DNA of 64,000 bases from Pseudomonas moorei (lineage in GTDB: Bacteria; Pseudomonadota; Gammaproteobacteria; Pseudomonadales; Pseudomonadaceae). How positions within the stretch are numbered: the first letter of the stretch is position 1; each line of letters opens with the position of its first letter. Location: NCBI RefSeq assembly GCF_008801475.1, contig NZ_VZPP01000013.1, positions 62,001-126,000 on the forward strand. The letters are read 5' to 3'. The translations under genes and the position numbers were made by a program. Of the stretch, positions 17,770 to 27,484 are shown in pieces. Under the pieces are notes generated by a model that saw only the letters and a program-made list of their open reading frames with translations, was not told the origin of the DNA and made no database searches.

Positions 17770-18411
17770 ATGTCCCAGCCAACCACCCTCATCCGCGAAA
17801 CCTTCCCCGTCGGCCCTTTGCAGTGCAACTGCACGATCATCGGCGATCCGGTAACGAAAAAGGCCATTGTCGTCGATCCGGGTGGCAACCATGAGCTGAT
17901 CCTGGCTCGGCTCGATGCACTGGGCCTGAAAGTGGTCAGCATCATCCACACCCACGCTCATCTCGATCACTTCCTGGCTTCCGGCCAGTTGAAGGAGAAA
18001 ACGGGCGCCATCTTGCACCTGCACAAAGAGGATCAGTTCCTCTGGGACAACCTGGAGATGCAGTGCCAGATGTTCGGTGTGCCCTACACGCCGGTGCCGT
18101 CGCCGGACCGCTGGCTGGCCGACGATGAAGAGTTGGCCTGCGGTTGCGGCGTGGCGTTGCACACGCCCGGTCATACGCCGGGTTCCATGAGCTTCTGGTT
18201 TTCCGAGGCGAAGCTGCTGATCGCCGGCGACACCCTGTTTCGTCGCGGAGTAGGGCGCACGGATTTGTGGGGCGGCGATCAGGCAACCATCGTGCGCTCG
18301 ATCAAGCAGCGTCTGTACACCCTCGACGAGGAAGCCACCGTAGTCGCCGGCCACGGTCCCGACACCCGACTCGGCGATGAAATGCGCGAGAATCCTTTTG
18401 TTCGGGCTTGA
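17770..18411 (+). CDS. MBL-fold metallo-hydrolase (glyoxalase II-like)
   Basis: The 213-residue protein shows the metallo-beta-lactamase motif THAHLDH with H62, H64, D66 and H67. The next conserved blocks are HTPGHTPGSMSF, IAGDTLFRRGVGRTD and the final VAGHGPDT. This is the compact YcbL-like type of hydrolase, a binuclear-metal cytosolic enzyme acting on thioesters such as S-lactoylglutathione. The true substrate is not known. It is monocistronic between the LuxR regulator and the OmpA-like lipoprotein. Confidence 0.88.
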   Translation: MSQPTTLIRETFPVGPLQCNCTIIGDPVTKKAIVVDPGGNHELILARLDALGLKVVSIIHTHAHLDHFLASGQLKEKTGAILHLHKEDQFLWDNLEMQCQMFGVPYTPVPSPDRWLADDEELACGCGVALHTPGHTPGSMSFWFSEAKLLIAGDTLFRRGVGRTDLWGGDQATIVRSIKQRLYTLDEEATVVAGHGPDTRLGDEMRENPFVRA

Positions 18412-18515
18412 ATTGTAACGGGCGGAATTTTTGTCCGGCGAGACGATCCAACGCCCGCAATGGTTCGATGCTTAAGTTCGTTGCACCACAGAATGTAAAA
18501 AAGTAGGAGCTCTAC

Positions 18516-19247
18516 ATGTTCACCACGCGTCCTTTGATTATTGTTGCTACTGCCGTGGCGCTGTTGTCTGGTTGTGCATCGCCCAACCCGTACAACGACC
18601 AGGGCCAGGCGGATAGCGGCTCCACGGGCATGAGCAAAACCGCTAAATACGGTGGTCTCGGCGCTCTGGCCGGTGCTGTGGCGGGTGCTGCCATCAACCA
18701 CGATAACCGTGGCAAAGGGGCATTGATTGGCGCAGCTCTGGGCGGTGCTTCCGCTGCGGGTTATGGCTATTACGCGGACCAGCAGGAGAAAAAACTGCGG
18801 GCCAGCATGGCCAACACAGGTGTTGAAGTGCAGCGTCAAGGCGATCAGATCAAGCTGATCATGCCGGGCAACATCACGTTCGCCACTGATTCGGCGAACA
18901 TCGCTCCGAGCTTCTACCAGCCGCTGAACAACCTGGCCGGCTCGCTGAAAGAGTTCAACCAGAACCAGATCGAAATTGTCGGCTACACCGACAGCACCGG
19001 CAGCCGCCAGCACAATATGGACCTGTCCCAGCGTCGCGCGCAGAGTGTGGCGACCTACCTGACTTCGCAAGGCGTCAGCGGTGCCAACCTGAGCGCCCGT
19101 GGCGCTGGTCCGGATAACCCGATCGCCAACAACGGTGACGTCAACGGCCGTGCACAGAACCGTCGTGTAGAGGTCAACCTCAAGGCGATTCCGGGTCAGC
19201 AGTATGGAAGCCAGCAGCAACCGGGCACGGTTCAGCAATACCCTTGA
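18516..19247 (+). CDS. OmpA-family lipoprotein (YiaD-like)
   Basis: The 243-residue protein has a lipobox LLSGC (Cys20), then a glycine-zipper segment (GGLGALAGAVAGAA...GALIGAALGGASAAGYGYY). It ends with a C-terminal OmpA domain whose peptidoglycan-binding region reads VGYTDSTGSRQHNMDLSQRRAQSV and NRRVEVNL. It probably links the outer membrane to peptidoglycan. AGGAG precedes the ATG by six bases, and a strong terminator follows. Confidence 0.92.
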   Translation: MFTTRPLIIVATAVALLSGCASPNPYNDQGQADSGSTGMSKTAKYGGLGALAGAVAGAAINHDNRGKGALIGAALGGASAAGYGYYADQQEKKLRASMANTGVEVQRQGDQIKLIMPGNITFATDSANIAPSFYQPLNNLAGSLKEFNQNQIEIVGYTDSTGSRQHNMDLSQRRAQSVATYLTSQGVSGANLSARGAGPDNPIANNGDVNGRAQNRRVEVNLKAIPGQQYGSQQQPGTVQQYP

Positions 19248-19277
19248 TCGTCTGATTGAACCCCAGGCGTGAAAGAG

Positions 19278-19312
19278 CCGCCCGATCCTAAACAGATCGG
19301 GCGGTTTTTTTT
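19278..19312 (+). terminator. rho-independent terminator after the OmpA-like lipoprotein gene
   Basis: CCGCCCGATC pairs with GATCGGGCGG across a short loop and is followed by eight T. Confidence 0.92.
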
Positions 19313-19325
19313 GTCATTGATTCCG

Positions 19326-19397
19326 GCCCCATCGCGAGCAGGCTCGCAGACACAAATACGGCCCTTTTGTGAGAGCGAGCCTGCTCGCGATGGGGGC
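19326..19397. repeat. REPIN (ATCGCGAGCAGGCTCGC type)
   Basis: CCCATCGCGAGCAGGCTCGC at the left is mirrored by GCGAGCCTGCTCGCGATGGG at the right, with about 33 bases between. It is located between two facing terminators. Confidence 0.82.
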
Positions 19398-19424
19398 AGA
19401 CCGGGCAAAGACGAGTTCAAAAAC

Positions 19425-19463
19425 AAAAAAAAGCCCCCGGACAATCGCTCGTCCGAGGGTTTT
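19425..19463 (-). terminator. rho-independent terminator after zapG
   Basis: On the minus strand CCCTCGGACGAGC pairs imperfectly with GATTGTCCGGGGG and is followed by a run of eight T, 19 bases after the zapG stop codon. Confidence 0.85.
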
Positions 19464-19481
19464 GTCACGTCTGAGACCTGA

Positions 19482-19916
19482 TTACTTCTTCAGGCCGTAA
19501 TGCTCGTCGAGCATGCCCGGTGCGTTCGGGGCTTTAGGCGCGTAGTCGCGTGGAGGTTCCTGATTGCGCGGCGGCGTCAGGCGTTCCCGTGGAGCCTGCA
19601 CCGCGTCGGCGTGCAGGGAGGCCAGCAAGCGTTGGCGGGTTTGCTCGTCCAGGGCCAGGCGATTGGCACCCTCGGCGAGATGATCCTGCACTTCCTGATA
19701 GCTCTGAGTCAGTTTCTTGACCAGTGTTGCAGTGCTGTTGAAGTGGGTCACCACCTCATTCTGATAATTGTCGAAACGTTCCTGAATATCGTCCAGCTGA
19801 CGTTGCGTGCTGCTGGGCGCGGCATTCGGCGCCAGGCGAGCGATCAGGAATCCAATGGCGACACCCACAACCAGGGCAAGAGTCGGCAACAACCAAACTA
19901 AGAGCGAGTGTTCCAC
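19482..19916 (-). CDS. zapG: YhcB/ZapG (DUF1043) inner-membrane division/envelope protein
   Basis: The 144-residue protein starts with one membrane helix (LVWLLPTLALVVGVAIGFLIARL) followed by a coiled-coil cytosolic part (STQRQLDDIQERFDNYQNEVVTHFNSTATLVKKLTQSYQEVQDHL). This is the DUF1043/YhcB architecture, linked in other bacteria to coordination of cell division and envelope growth. The start is GTG at 19916 with AGGA seven bases upstream. It is divergent from the alpha/beta hydrolase gene. Confidence 0.87.
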   Translation of the reverse strand: MEHSLLVWLLPTLALVVGVAIGFLIARLAPNAAPSSTQRQLDDIQERFDNYQNEVVTHFNSTATLVKKLTQSYQEVQDHLAEGANRLALDEQTRQRLLASLHADAVQAPRERLTPPRNQEPPRDYAPKAPNAPGMLDEHYGLKK

Positions 19917-20060
19917 GAGTCCTTCCTCTATAAACGGCTTTGCTTTACGTTAACGGCTCGAACCTGCGCTGTATACCGCGATTCGCTCGCAATAGACAGT
20001 TGCAGACAATTTGCTAGACGAGTCGACCCGATTCGAGGTCACGGAGTTCCTTCCTTGCTG

Positions 20061-20690
20061 ATGCGTGAAACCCCTGTAGTGATTGATGGCCCGGTCGGTC
20101 AACTGGAAGCACTTTACCTGGACAACGAGCAGCCGCGCGGCCTGGCGCTGATCTGCCATCCGAACCCGGTGCAGGGCGGCACCATGCTCAACAAAGTGGT
20201 CTCGACCCTGCAGCGCACCGCGCGCGATGCCGGTTTGATTACCCTGCGTTTCAACTACCGTGGCGTCGGTGCCAGCGAAGGCTCGCACGACATGGGCACC
20301 GGTGAGGTCGATGATGCACAGGCCGTGGCCAAGTGGTTTCGGGCCAAACACCCGGATTTGCCGCTGAACCTGTTCGGATTCTCCTTCGGCGGTTTTGTTG
20401 CGGCAAGTCTGGGCGGACGCCTGGAAGCGCAGGGTGAGCGACTCAAACACGTGTTCATGGTTGCGCCGGCGGTCATGCGCCTGGGCGATCAGCACTCGTT
20501 GCCGCAACAGGGCGAACTGACCCTTATTCAGCCGGAAACCGACGAAGTCATCGATCCGCAGCTCGTTTACCAATGGTCCGACAAGCTCGAACGTCCCCAT
20601 GAGCTGCTGAAAGTGGCAGAATGCGGACACTTTTTTCATGGCAAGCTGACCGATCTCAAGGATCTGATCCTGCCGCGTCTTTCGAATTGA
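20061..20690 (+). CDS. alpha/beta hydrolase (COG2945-like)
   Basis: The 209-residue product has the nucleophile elbow GFSFGGF and an early oxyanion region, LICHPNPVQGGTMLNKVV. It also has a late acid/His pair (ETDEVIDP and ECGHFFHG). This matches the small alpha/beta hydrolases of unknown substrate found in proteobacteria. The frame is open upstream to 19908. I chose ATG 20061, since homologous proteins begin near RETPVVIDGPVG, but a TTG at 20055 has better spacing (eight bases) from GGAG at 20043-20046. It lies immediately upstream of trpS. Confidence 0.8.
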   Translation: MRETPVVIDGPVGQLEALYLDNEQPRGLALICHPNPVQGGTMLNKVVSTLQRTARDAGLITLRFNYRGVGASEGSHDMGTGEVDDAQAVAKWFRAKHPDLPLNLFGFSFGGFVAASLGGRLEAQGERLKHVFMVAPAVMRLGDQHSLPQQGELTLIQPETDEVIDPQLVYQWSDKLERPHELLKVAECGHFFHGKLTDLKDLILPRLSN

Positions 20691-20714
20691 TTGCAGTCTG
20701 ACAAGCGATTACCC

Positions 20715-22070
20715 ATGACGACTCGTACCCGTATCCTCACCGGCATCACCACCACCGGCACGCCGCACCTGGGCAACTACGCCGGCGCCATTCGCCCGGC
20801 GATCCTTGCCAGCCGTGACAGCAATGCCGATTCGTTCTACTTCCTGGCGGACTATCACGCCCTGATCAAATGCGATGACCCGCTGCGCATCCAGCGCTCG
20901 CGTCTGGAAATCGCCGCGACCTGGCTGGCCGGTGGCCTGGATGTGGACCGCGTGACCTTCTATCGCCAGTCCGACATCCCGGAAATCCCTGAGCTGACCT
21001 GGCTGCTGACCTGCGTCGCCGCCAAGGGCCTGCTCAACCGTGCCCACGCCTACAAGGCCTCGGTGGACAAGAACATCGAGACCGGCGAAGACCCGGACGC
21101 CGGTATCACCATGGGCCTGTACAGCTACCCGGTGCTGATGGCGGCGGACATCCTGATGTTCAACGCGCATAAGGTGCCGGTCGGTCGCGACCAGATCCAA
21201 CACGTGGAAATGGCCCGGGATATTGGTCAGCGCTTCAACCACCTGTTCGGCCAGGGCAAAGAGTTCTTCACCATGCCCGAGGCATTGATCGAGGAAAGCG
21301 TTGCCACGCTGCCAGGCCTCGACGGTCGCAAGATGTCGAAAAGCTACGACAACACCATTCCGTTGTTCAGCAGCGCCAAAGAGATGAAGGACGCGATTTC
21401 GCGGATCGTCACCGACTCCCGCGCGCCGGGCGAAGCGAAAGATCCGGACAATTCGCACTTGTTCACCCTGTTCCAGGCGTTTGCCACGCCGGCGCAATCC
21501 GACGAGTTCCGCAGCGAACTGCTGCAGGGCCTGGGTTGGGGCGAGGCGAAGAATCGCCTGTTCCAGTTGCTGGACAATGAGTTGGGCGAGTCACGCGAGC
21601 GCTATCACCAGTTGATCGAGCGCCCGGCAGACCTGGAAGACATCCTGCAACACGGCGCGAAAAAGGCCCGTACGGTGGCGACACCTTTCCTCAATGAGCT
21701 GCGTGAAGCGGTTGGCCTGCGCTCTTTCGTTGCCCAGACCCAGGTTGCAGCGAGCACCAAGAAAAAAGCGGCGAAAGCCGCGCGCTTTGTCAGCTTTCGC
21801 GAAGACGACGGCAGTTTCCGCTTCCGTTTGCTGGCGGCCGATGGCGAGCAGTTGCTGCTCTCGCGCAACTTCGCTGACGGTAAAACCGCTGGCCACGTGA
21901 CCAAGCAGCTGCAATCGGGCCAGCCACTGGATGTGCGCAATGAAGACCTGAGCTTCGGCGTCTGGCTGGAAGGCGAGTGTGTCGCCCAGAGCCCAGCCTT
22001 CGCTGACAGCGCTGCGCGCGATGCTGCAATCGAAGCATTTCGGATCGCTCTGACGCCTGTTCAGGAATAA
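20715..22070 (+). CDS. trpS: tryptophan--tRNA ligase with extra C-terminal domain
   Basis: The 451-residue class I synthetase charges tRNA-Trp. The HIGH-type motif is PHLGNYAG (about 17-24) and the KMSKS motif is exact at 206-210. After the usual synthetase body (about 340 residues) comes a lysine-rich linker and about 90 more residues. Their GSFRFRLLAADGEQLLLSRNFADG pattern resembles the YegP/DUF1508 fold. This extension is seen in some proteobacterial TrpS proteins and its role is unclear. The ATG at 20715 follows ACAAGCGATTACCC; the in-frame upstream start at 20691 lacks support. Confidence 0.95.
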   Translation: MTTRTRILTGITTTGTPHLGNYAGAIRPAILASRDSNADSFYFLADYHALIKCDDPLRIQRSRLEIAATWLAGGLDVDRVTFYRQSDIPEIPELTWLLTCVAAKGLLNRAHAYKASVDKNIETGEDPDAGITMGLYSYPVLMAADILMFNAHKVPVGRDQIQHVEMARDIGQRFNHLFGQGKEFFTMPEALIEESVATLPGLDGRKMSKSYDNTIPLFSSAKEMKDAISRIVTDSRAPGEAKDPDNSHLFTLFQAFATPAQSDEFRSELLQGLGWGEAKNRLFQLLDNELGESRERYHQLIERPADLEDILQHGAKKARTVATPFLNELREAVGLRSFVAQTQVAASTKKKAAKAARFVSFREDDGSFRFRLLAADGEQLLLSRNFADGKTAGHVTKQLQSGQPLDVRNEDLSFGVWLEGECVAQSPAFADSAARDAAIEAFRIALTPVQE

Positions 22071-22109
22071 TCAGCGGCACGGCCCGACCAAGGGCTGATT
22101 GCCATTCCC

Positions 22110-22141
22110 ACGGGCCATCGCTACAGTGACGGCCCGTTTTT
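22110..22141 (+). terminator. probable terminator after trpS
   Basis: ACGGGCC and GGCCCGT pair across a 14-base loop and are followed by five T. The loop is long but the stem is GC-rich. Confidence 0.65.
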
Positions 22142-22160
22142 GTTGCCTTGCTAACGAATT

Positions 22161-23255
22161 ATGACGCCCCTAGAACGATATCAAGCTGATCTGAAACGCC
22201 CGGAATTCTTCCATGACGCTGCGCAGGAAACGGCTGTGCGTCATTTGCAGCGCCTGTACGACGATCTGGTCGCGGCCGAGCAGAACAAACCGGGCCTGCT
22301 GGGCAAACTGTTTGGCAAGAAGGATCAGTCCCCGGTCAAGGGCCTGTACTTCTGGGGCGGCGTGGGTCGCGGCAAGACTTACCTGGTCGACACCTTTTTC
22401 GAGGCGCTGCCGTTCAAGGAAAAGTCCCGCACTCACTTCCACCGCTTCATGAAGCGCGTGCACGAAGAGATGAAAACCCTGGGCGGCGAGAAAAACCCGC
22501 TGACCATCATCGCCAAGCGTTTTTCCAACGAAGCCCGAGTGATCTGCTTCGATGAGTTCTTCGTTTCCGACATCACCGACGCCATGATCCTTGGCACCTT
22601 GATGGAAGAGCTGTTCAAGAACGGCGTGACCCTGGTCGCGACCTCGAACATCGTGCCGGACGGTCTGTACAAGGACGGCCTGCAGCGCGCGCGTTTCCTG
22701 CCGGCCATTGCGCTGATCAAGCAGAACACCGAGATCGTCAACGTCGACAGCGGTGTCGATTACCGTCTGCGTCACCTCGAACAAGCGGAGCTGTTCCACT
22801 TTCCGCTCGACGAAGCGTCCCACGAAAGCCTGCGCAAAAGCTTCCGTGCGCTGACGCCAGAGTGCACGGCAGCGATCGAGAACGACGTGCTGATGATCGA
22901 AAACCGCGAGATCCGTGCCCTGCGCACCTGCGATGACGTGGCCTGGTTCGACTTCCGCGAACTGTGCGATGGCCCGCGTAGCCAGAACGACTACATCGAA
23001 CTGGGCAAGATCTTCCACGCCGTGTTGCTTAGCGGTGTCGAACAGATGAGCGTCACCACCGACGACATCGCTCGACGGTTCATCAATATGGTCGACGAGT
23101 TCTACGACCGTAACGTGAAACTGATCATTTCTGCCGAAGTCGAGCTCAAGGATCTCTACACTGGCGGTCGCCTGAACTTTGAGTTTCAGCGTACTCTCAG
23201 TCGTCTGCTGGAAATGCAATCCCACGAATTCCTGGCCCGCGCGCACAAGCCGTAG
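22161..23255 (+). CDS. zapE: cell division ATPase ZapE (AFG1 family)
   Basis: The 364-residue AAA-like ATPase has a Walker A of the AFG1 form, GGVGRGKT (66-73), followed by the family pattern THFHRFMKRVHEE. Walker B is VICFDEFFVSDITDAMIL, and the sensor region reads VATSNIVPDGLYKDGLQR. ZapE interacts with FtsZ at the division site in E. coli. The length is typical. A strong terminator follows. Confidence 0.93.
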   Translation: MTPLERYQADLKRPEFFHDAAQETAVRHLQRLYDDLVAAEQNKPGLLGKLFGKKDQSPVKGLYFWGGVGRGKTYLVDTFFEALPFKEKSRTHFHRFMKRVHEEMKTLGGEKNPLTIIAKRFSNEARVICFDEFFVSDITDAMILGTLMEELFKNGVTLVATSNIVPDGLYKDGLQRARFLPAIALIKQNTEIVNVDSGVDYRLRHLEQAELFHFPLDEASHESLRKSFRALTPECTAAIENDVLMIENREIRALRTCDDVAWFDFRELCDGPRSQNDYIELGKIFHAVLLSGVEQMSVTTDDIARRFINMVDEFYDRNVKLIISAEVELKDLYTGGRLNFEFQRTLSRLLEMQSHEFLARAHKP

Positions 23256-23275
23256 GACGGTTCGGAAAATGAAAG

Positions 23276-23302
23276 AGGCCTGCAAATGCAGGCCTTTTTT
23301 TA
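23276..23302 (+). terminator. rho-independent terminator after zapE
   Basis: AGGCCTGCA pairs with TGCAGGCCT around an AA loop and is followed by seven T. Confidence 0.93.
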
Positions 23303-23326
23303 TGCCTTCTGACTCGCCACAAACCC

Positions 23327-23350
23327 TGTGGGAGCGAGCTCGCTTCCACA
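23327..23350. repeat. single REP-like palindrome
   Basis: TGTGGGAGCGAG and CTCGCTTCCACA form a 24-bp palindrome with one mismatch. It is a single element, not a doublet, near the 3' end of the GlxA-type gene. Confidence 0.65.
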
Positions 23351-23374
23351 TTGGATTTATGTTGAAGCCTGGAG

Positions 23375-24370
23375 CTAAGCCGCTTGCTGAAACTGCTGCC
23401 GATACTGGTTCGGCGACAGCTCCGTGTGCTGGCGGAACAGGCGGGCGAAAAAGCTCGCATCGTCGTAGCCGACTTCGTAGCTGATGGTCTTGATGCTCTT
23501 GCGGCTGCCGGACAGCAGGCCCTTGGCGGTTTCGATGCGCAGGCGTTGCAGGTAGTGCAGGGGCTTGTCGCCGGTGGCGGTCTGGAAGCGGCGCATGAAG
23601 TTGCGGATGCTCATGCCGTGTTCGCGGGCGACGTCTTCGAAGCGGAACTTGTCGGCAAAGTGTTCTTCGAGCCAATGCTGGATCTGCAGGATGATCACGT
23701 CTTGATGCAGCTTCTGCCCGCCGAAGCCGATGCGGCCCGGTGAGTAGCTGCGCTGGACTTCATAAAGAATGTCCCGTGCCACGGCCTGGGAGACATTGGC
23801 GCCGCAGAACCGCTCGATCAGATAGATATAGAGATCGCACGCCGATGTGGTGCCGCCGGCGCAGTACAGGTTGTCGGCGTCGGTCAGGTGTTTGTCCTGG
23901 TTGAGCTGGACCTGTGGAAAGCGTTCGGCGAAGGCGTTGAAGAAGCGCCAGTAGGTGGTTGCTTCCTTGCCATTGAGCAGTCCGGCCTCGGCCAGCCAGA
24001 ACACTCCAGTGGCCTCGCCGCAAAGCACCGCGCCACGGGCGTGTTGCTGGCGCAGCCAGGGCAGTACCTGTGGATAACGTTTGCTCAGGGTATCGAAATC
24101 GTCCCAGAAGGCGGGGATGACAATGATGTCGGCATTTTCCAGACCGCCGTCTACCGGGATCTTCACATCGCTGAATGTGTTGACCGACTGGCCGTCGGGG
24201 CTGACCAGGCGTGTTTCGAACGCGGGAGTCAGGCCGTGGCCGAGCTGTTTGCCGTAGCGCAGGCTGGCGAGGTGGAAGAAATCCTTGGCTTGCATGAGGG
24301 TGGAAGCGAAAACCCGGTCGATGGCCAGGATACTGACGCGCCGCAGGGGCGTGGAGGCTTGGTTAGACAT
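23375..24370 (-). CDS. GlxA-type transcriptional regulator (DJ-1/PfpI plus AraC HTH)
   Basis: The 331-residue protein has an N-terminal DJ-1/PfpI-like domain (ADIIVIPAFWDD, GAVLCGEATGVFWLAEAGLL) and a C-terminal AraC double HTH (RFEDVAREHGMSIRNFMRRFQTATG and SIKTISYEVGYDDASFFARLFRQHT). The position equivalent to the DJ-1 nucleophile retains a Cys. Such regulators sense small nitrogenous or aldehyde-like metabolites and activate catabolic genes. It is divergent from an acyl-CoA dehydrogenase across 145 bp and may control it (inference). Confidence 0.9.
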   Translation of the reverse strand: MSNQASTPLRRVSILAIDRVFASTLMQAKDFFHLASLRYGKQLGHGLTPAFETRLVSPDGQSVNTFSDVKIPVDGGLENADIIVIPAFWDDFDTLSKRYPQVLPWLRQQHARGAVLCGEATGVFWLAEAGLLNGKEATTYWRFFNAFAERFPQVQLNQDKHLTDADNLYCAGGTTSACDLYIYLIERFCGANVSQAVARDILYEVQRSYSPGRIGFGGQKLHQDVIILQIQHWLEEHFADKFRFEDVAREHGMSIRNFMRRFQTATGDKPLHYLQRLRIETAKGLLSGSRKSIKTISYEVGYDDASFFARLFRQHTELSPNQYRQQFQQAA

Positions 24371-24515
24371 AATTCAACTTTATTTTTATAGGGGAAAGTG
24401 GTCACCAGACGGCTGGATCGTCTTATTTTTTGTCGGATGTGTCCAGTGTTCTGTATCGGAAGCGAGGCTTAGTCTCTGAAGGTTGATTCCTGCTAAATAC
24501 CCAGAAAGGTGCCGC

Positions 24516-25652
24516 ATGATTCCCAGAACCTTGTTCAGTTCCGAGCACGAACTTTTTCGCGACAGTGTACGAACCTTCCTTGAAAAAGAGGCGGTGCCGT
24601 TCCACGGACAATGGGAAAAGCAGGGCTACATCGACCGCCAACTCTGGAACAAAGCAGGGGAGGCGGGAATGTTGTGCTCGCATCTGCCTGAGGAGTACGG
24701 CGGGTTGGGCGCAGACTTTCTCTACAGTGCGGTAGTGATCGAGGAGGTGGGGCGCCTGGGGTTGACCGGCATCGGTTTTTCCCTGCATTCGGACATCGTG
24801 GCGCCGTACATCCTGCATTACGGCAGTGAGATGCTGAAGCACAAATACTTGCCGAAACTGGTCTCCGGCGAGCTGGTTACGGCCATCGCCATGACCGAAC
24901 CAGGGGCCGGATCCGACCTCCAGGGCGTCAAGACCACTGCGGTGCTGGATGGCGACGAGTACGTGATCAACGGCTCGAAGACTTTTATCACCAATGGCTT
25001 TCTCGCTGACTTGGTGATTGTCGTTGCCAAGACCGATCCCAAGGCCGGCGCGAAGGGCACCAGCCTGTTTTTGGTGGAAGCCAATACGCCAGGCTTTGAA
25101 AAGGGCAAGCGCCTGGAGAAGGTCGGCATGAAAGCCCAGGACACGTCGGAATTATTTTTCCAGGACGTTCGGGTACCCAAGGAAAACCTGCTCGGCCAGG
25201 CCGGGATGGGTTTTGCGTACCTGATGCAGGAATTGCCCCAGGAGCGCCTCACCGTAGCCATCGGCGGCTTGGCTTCCGCCGAGGCTGCATTGCAATGGAC
25301 GCTGGAGTACACCCGCGAACGCAAGGCGTTTGGCAAGGCGATTGCGGACTTCCAGAATACCCGCTTCAAACTGGCGGAAATGGCGACAGAAATTCAGATT
25401 GGTCGTGTCTTTGTGGATCGCTGCCTGGAATTGCATCTGCAAGGCAAGCTCGATGTGCCAACAGCCGCGATGGCCAAATACTGGGGCACAGACCTGCAAT
25501 GCAAGGTCCTCGACGAGTGCGTGCAGTTGCATGGTGGTTACGGCTTTATGTGGGAATACCCGATCGCCCGGGCGTGGGCGGATGCGCGGGTGCAGCGGAT
25601 CTATGCCGGGACCAATGAAATCATGAAGGAGATTATTGCCCGGTCGCTTTGA
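24516..25652 (+). CDS. acyl-CoA dehydrogenase
   Basis: The 378-residue flavoprotein oxidises an acyl-CoA to the trans-2-enoyl-CoA. The FAD/substrate signature AIAMTEPGAGSDLQG is present and FITNG follows. The catalytic-base region near the C-terminus reads QLHGGYGFMWEYPIARAWADARVQRIYAGTNEIMKEII. The base is probably the Glu of this YAGTNEIMKE segment. Chain-length preference cannot be read. The ATG at 24516 has GAAAGG upstream; the earlier in-frame start at 24483 would add an atypical leader. Confidence 0.92.
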   Translation: MIPRTLFSSEHELFRDSVRTFLEKEAVPFHGQWEKQGYIDRQLWNKAGEAGMLCSHLPEEYGGLGADFLYSAVVIEEVGRLGLTGIGFSLHSDIVAPYILHYGSEMLKHKYLPKLVSGELVTAIAMTEPGAGSDLQGVKTTAVLDGDEYVINGSKTFITNGFLADLVIVVAKTDPKAGAKGTSLFLVEANTPGFEKGKRLEKVGMKAQDTSELFFQDVRVPKENLLGQAGMGFAYLMQELPQERLTVAIGGLASAEAALQWTLEYTRERKAFGKAIADFQNTRFKLAEMATEIQIGRVFVDRCLELHLQGKLDVPTAAMAKYWGTDLQCKVLDECVQLHGGYGFMWEYPIARAWADARVQRIYAGTNEIMKEIIARSL

Positions 25653-25674
25653 TCTGAGTTGGCAGGCCAGACGC

Positions 25675-25740
25675 CATCGCGGGCAGCCACACTCCCACAG
25701 GCTCCAGGATTCCTGTGGGAATGTGGCATCGCCCGCGATG
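25675..25740. repeat. REPIN-like inverted repeat (CATCGCGGGC type)
   Basis: CATCGCGGGCAGCCACACTC is mirrored by the complement ending GCCCGCGATG, with an inner pair TCCCACAGG/CCTGTGGGA. It separates the convergent acyl-CoA dehydrogenase and aldo/keto reductase genes. Confidence 0.8.
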
Positions 25741-25755
25741 AGATCTAAAGGTCAA

Positions 25756-26796
<1,041 letters not shown>

Positions 26797-26971
26797 CGGG
26801 TGCTCCTTGGGCAAAACAATCATAAAAGCAGGTTGAATTATTTTTCGCAATCTGCATAATTGCGCACCTCTTTCTGCAGTGGAAGTGATGCCCCGCCGCC
26901 GAAGAATCTTGCCGTTGAACGGACGCGCCGACCCGAGCCCCCGAAAGCGTCTGTATCCGGCTGCCTTTGAC

Positions 26972-27000
26972 TTGTCAAAGTACGCACTATTCAGTAAGAT
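26972..27000 (+). promoter_or_regulatory. sigma70 promoter of rplM-rpsI
   Basis: TTGTCA (26972-26977) and TAAGAT (26995-27000) are separated by exactly 17 bases. The leader then carries a short hairpin, CCGCC...GGCGG, at about 27002-27024, before the rplM start. Such leaders can serve autogenous control by L13. Confidence 0.65.
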
Positions 27001-27041
27001 CCGCCGTCTAATTTACAGGGCGGCCCCTGAGGCTATAAAGA

Positions 27042-27470
27042 ATGAAAACTTTTACTGCTAAACCGGAAACAGTAAAGCGCGACTGGTTTGTCGTCGACGC
27101 TGCTGGTCAGACCCTGGGTCGTCTGGCCACCGAAATCGCGAGCCGTCTGCGTGGCAAGCACAAGCCTGAGTACACTCCTCACGTTGACACCGGCGACTAC
27201 ATCGTCGTAATCAACGCTGAGCAGATCCGTGTTACCGGTGCTAAAACCACTGACAAAATGTACTACTCCCACTCCGGTTTCCCGGGCGGTATCAAGTCGA
27301 TCAACTTTGAAAAGCTGATCGCCAAGGCCCCTGAGCGCGTGATCGAGACCGCGGTCAAAGGCATGCTGCCTAAGAACCCGCTGGGTCGCGACATGTACCG
27401 TAAGCTGAAAGTCTATGCGGGCGCTGCACACCCTCATACTGCTCAGCAGCCCCAAGAACTGAAGATTTAA
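27042..27470 (+). CDS. rplM: 50S ribosomal protein L13
   Basis: The 142-residue protein begins MKTFTAKPETVKRDWFVVDA and contains the L13 core GQTLGRLATEIASRLRGKHKPEYTPHVDTGDY. It ends with the conserved GAAHPHTAQQP. It is an early-assembly protein of the large subunit. It is followed 14 bases later by rpsI, the standard pairing. Confidence 0.98.
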   Translation: MKTFTAKPETVKRDWFVVDAAGQTLGRLATEIASRLRGKHKPEYTPHVDTGDYIVVINAEQIRVTGAKTTDKMYYSHSGFPGGIKSINFEKLIAKAPERVIETAVKGMLPKNPLGRDMYRKLKVYAGAAHPHTAQQPQELKI

Positions 27471-27484
27471 CGGAATAGTTCATT

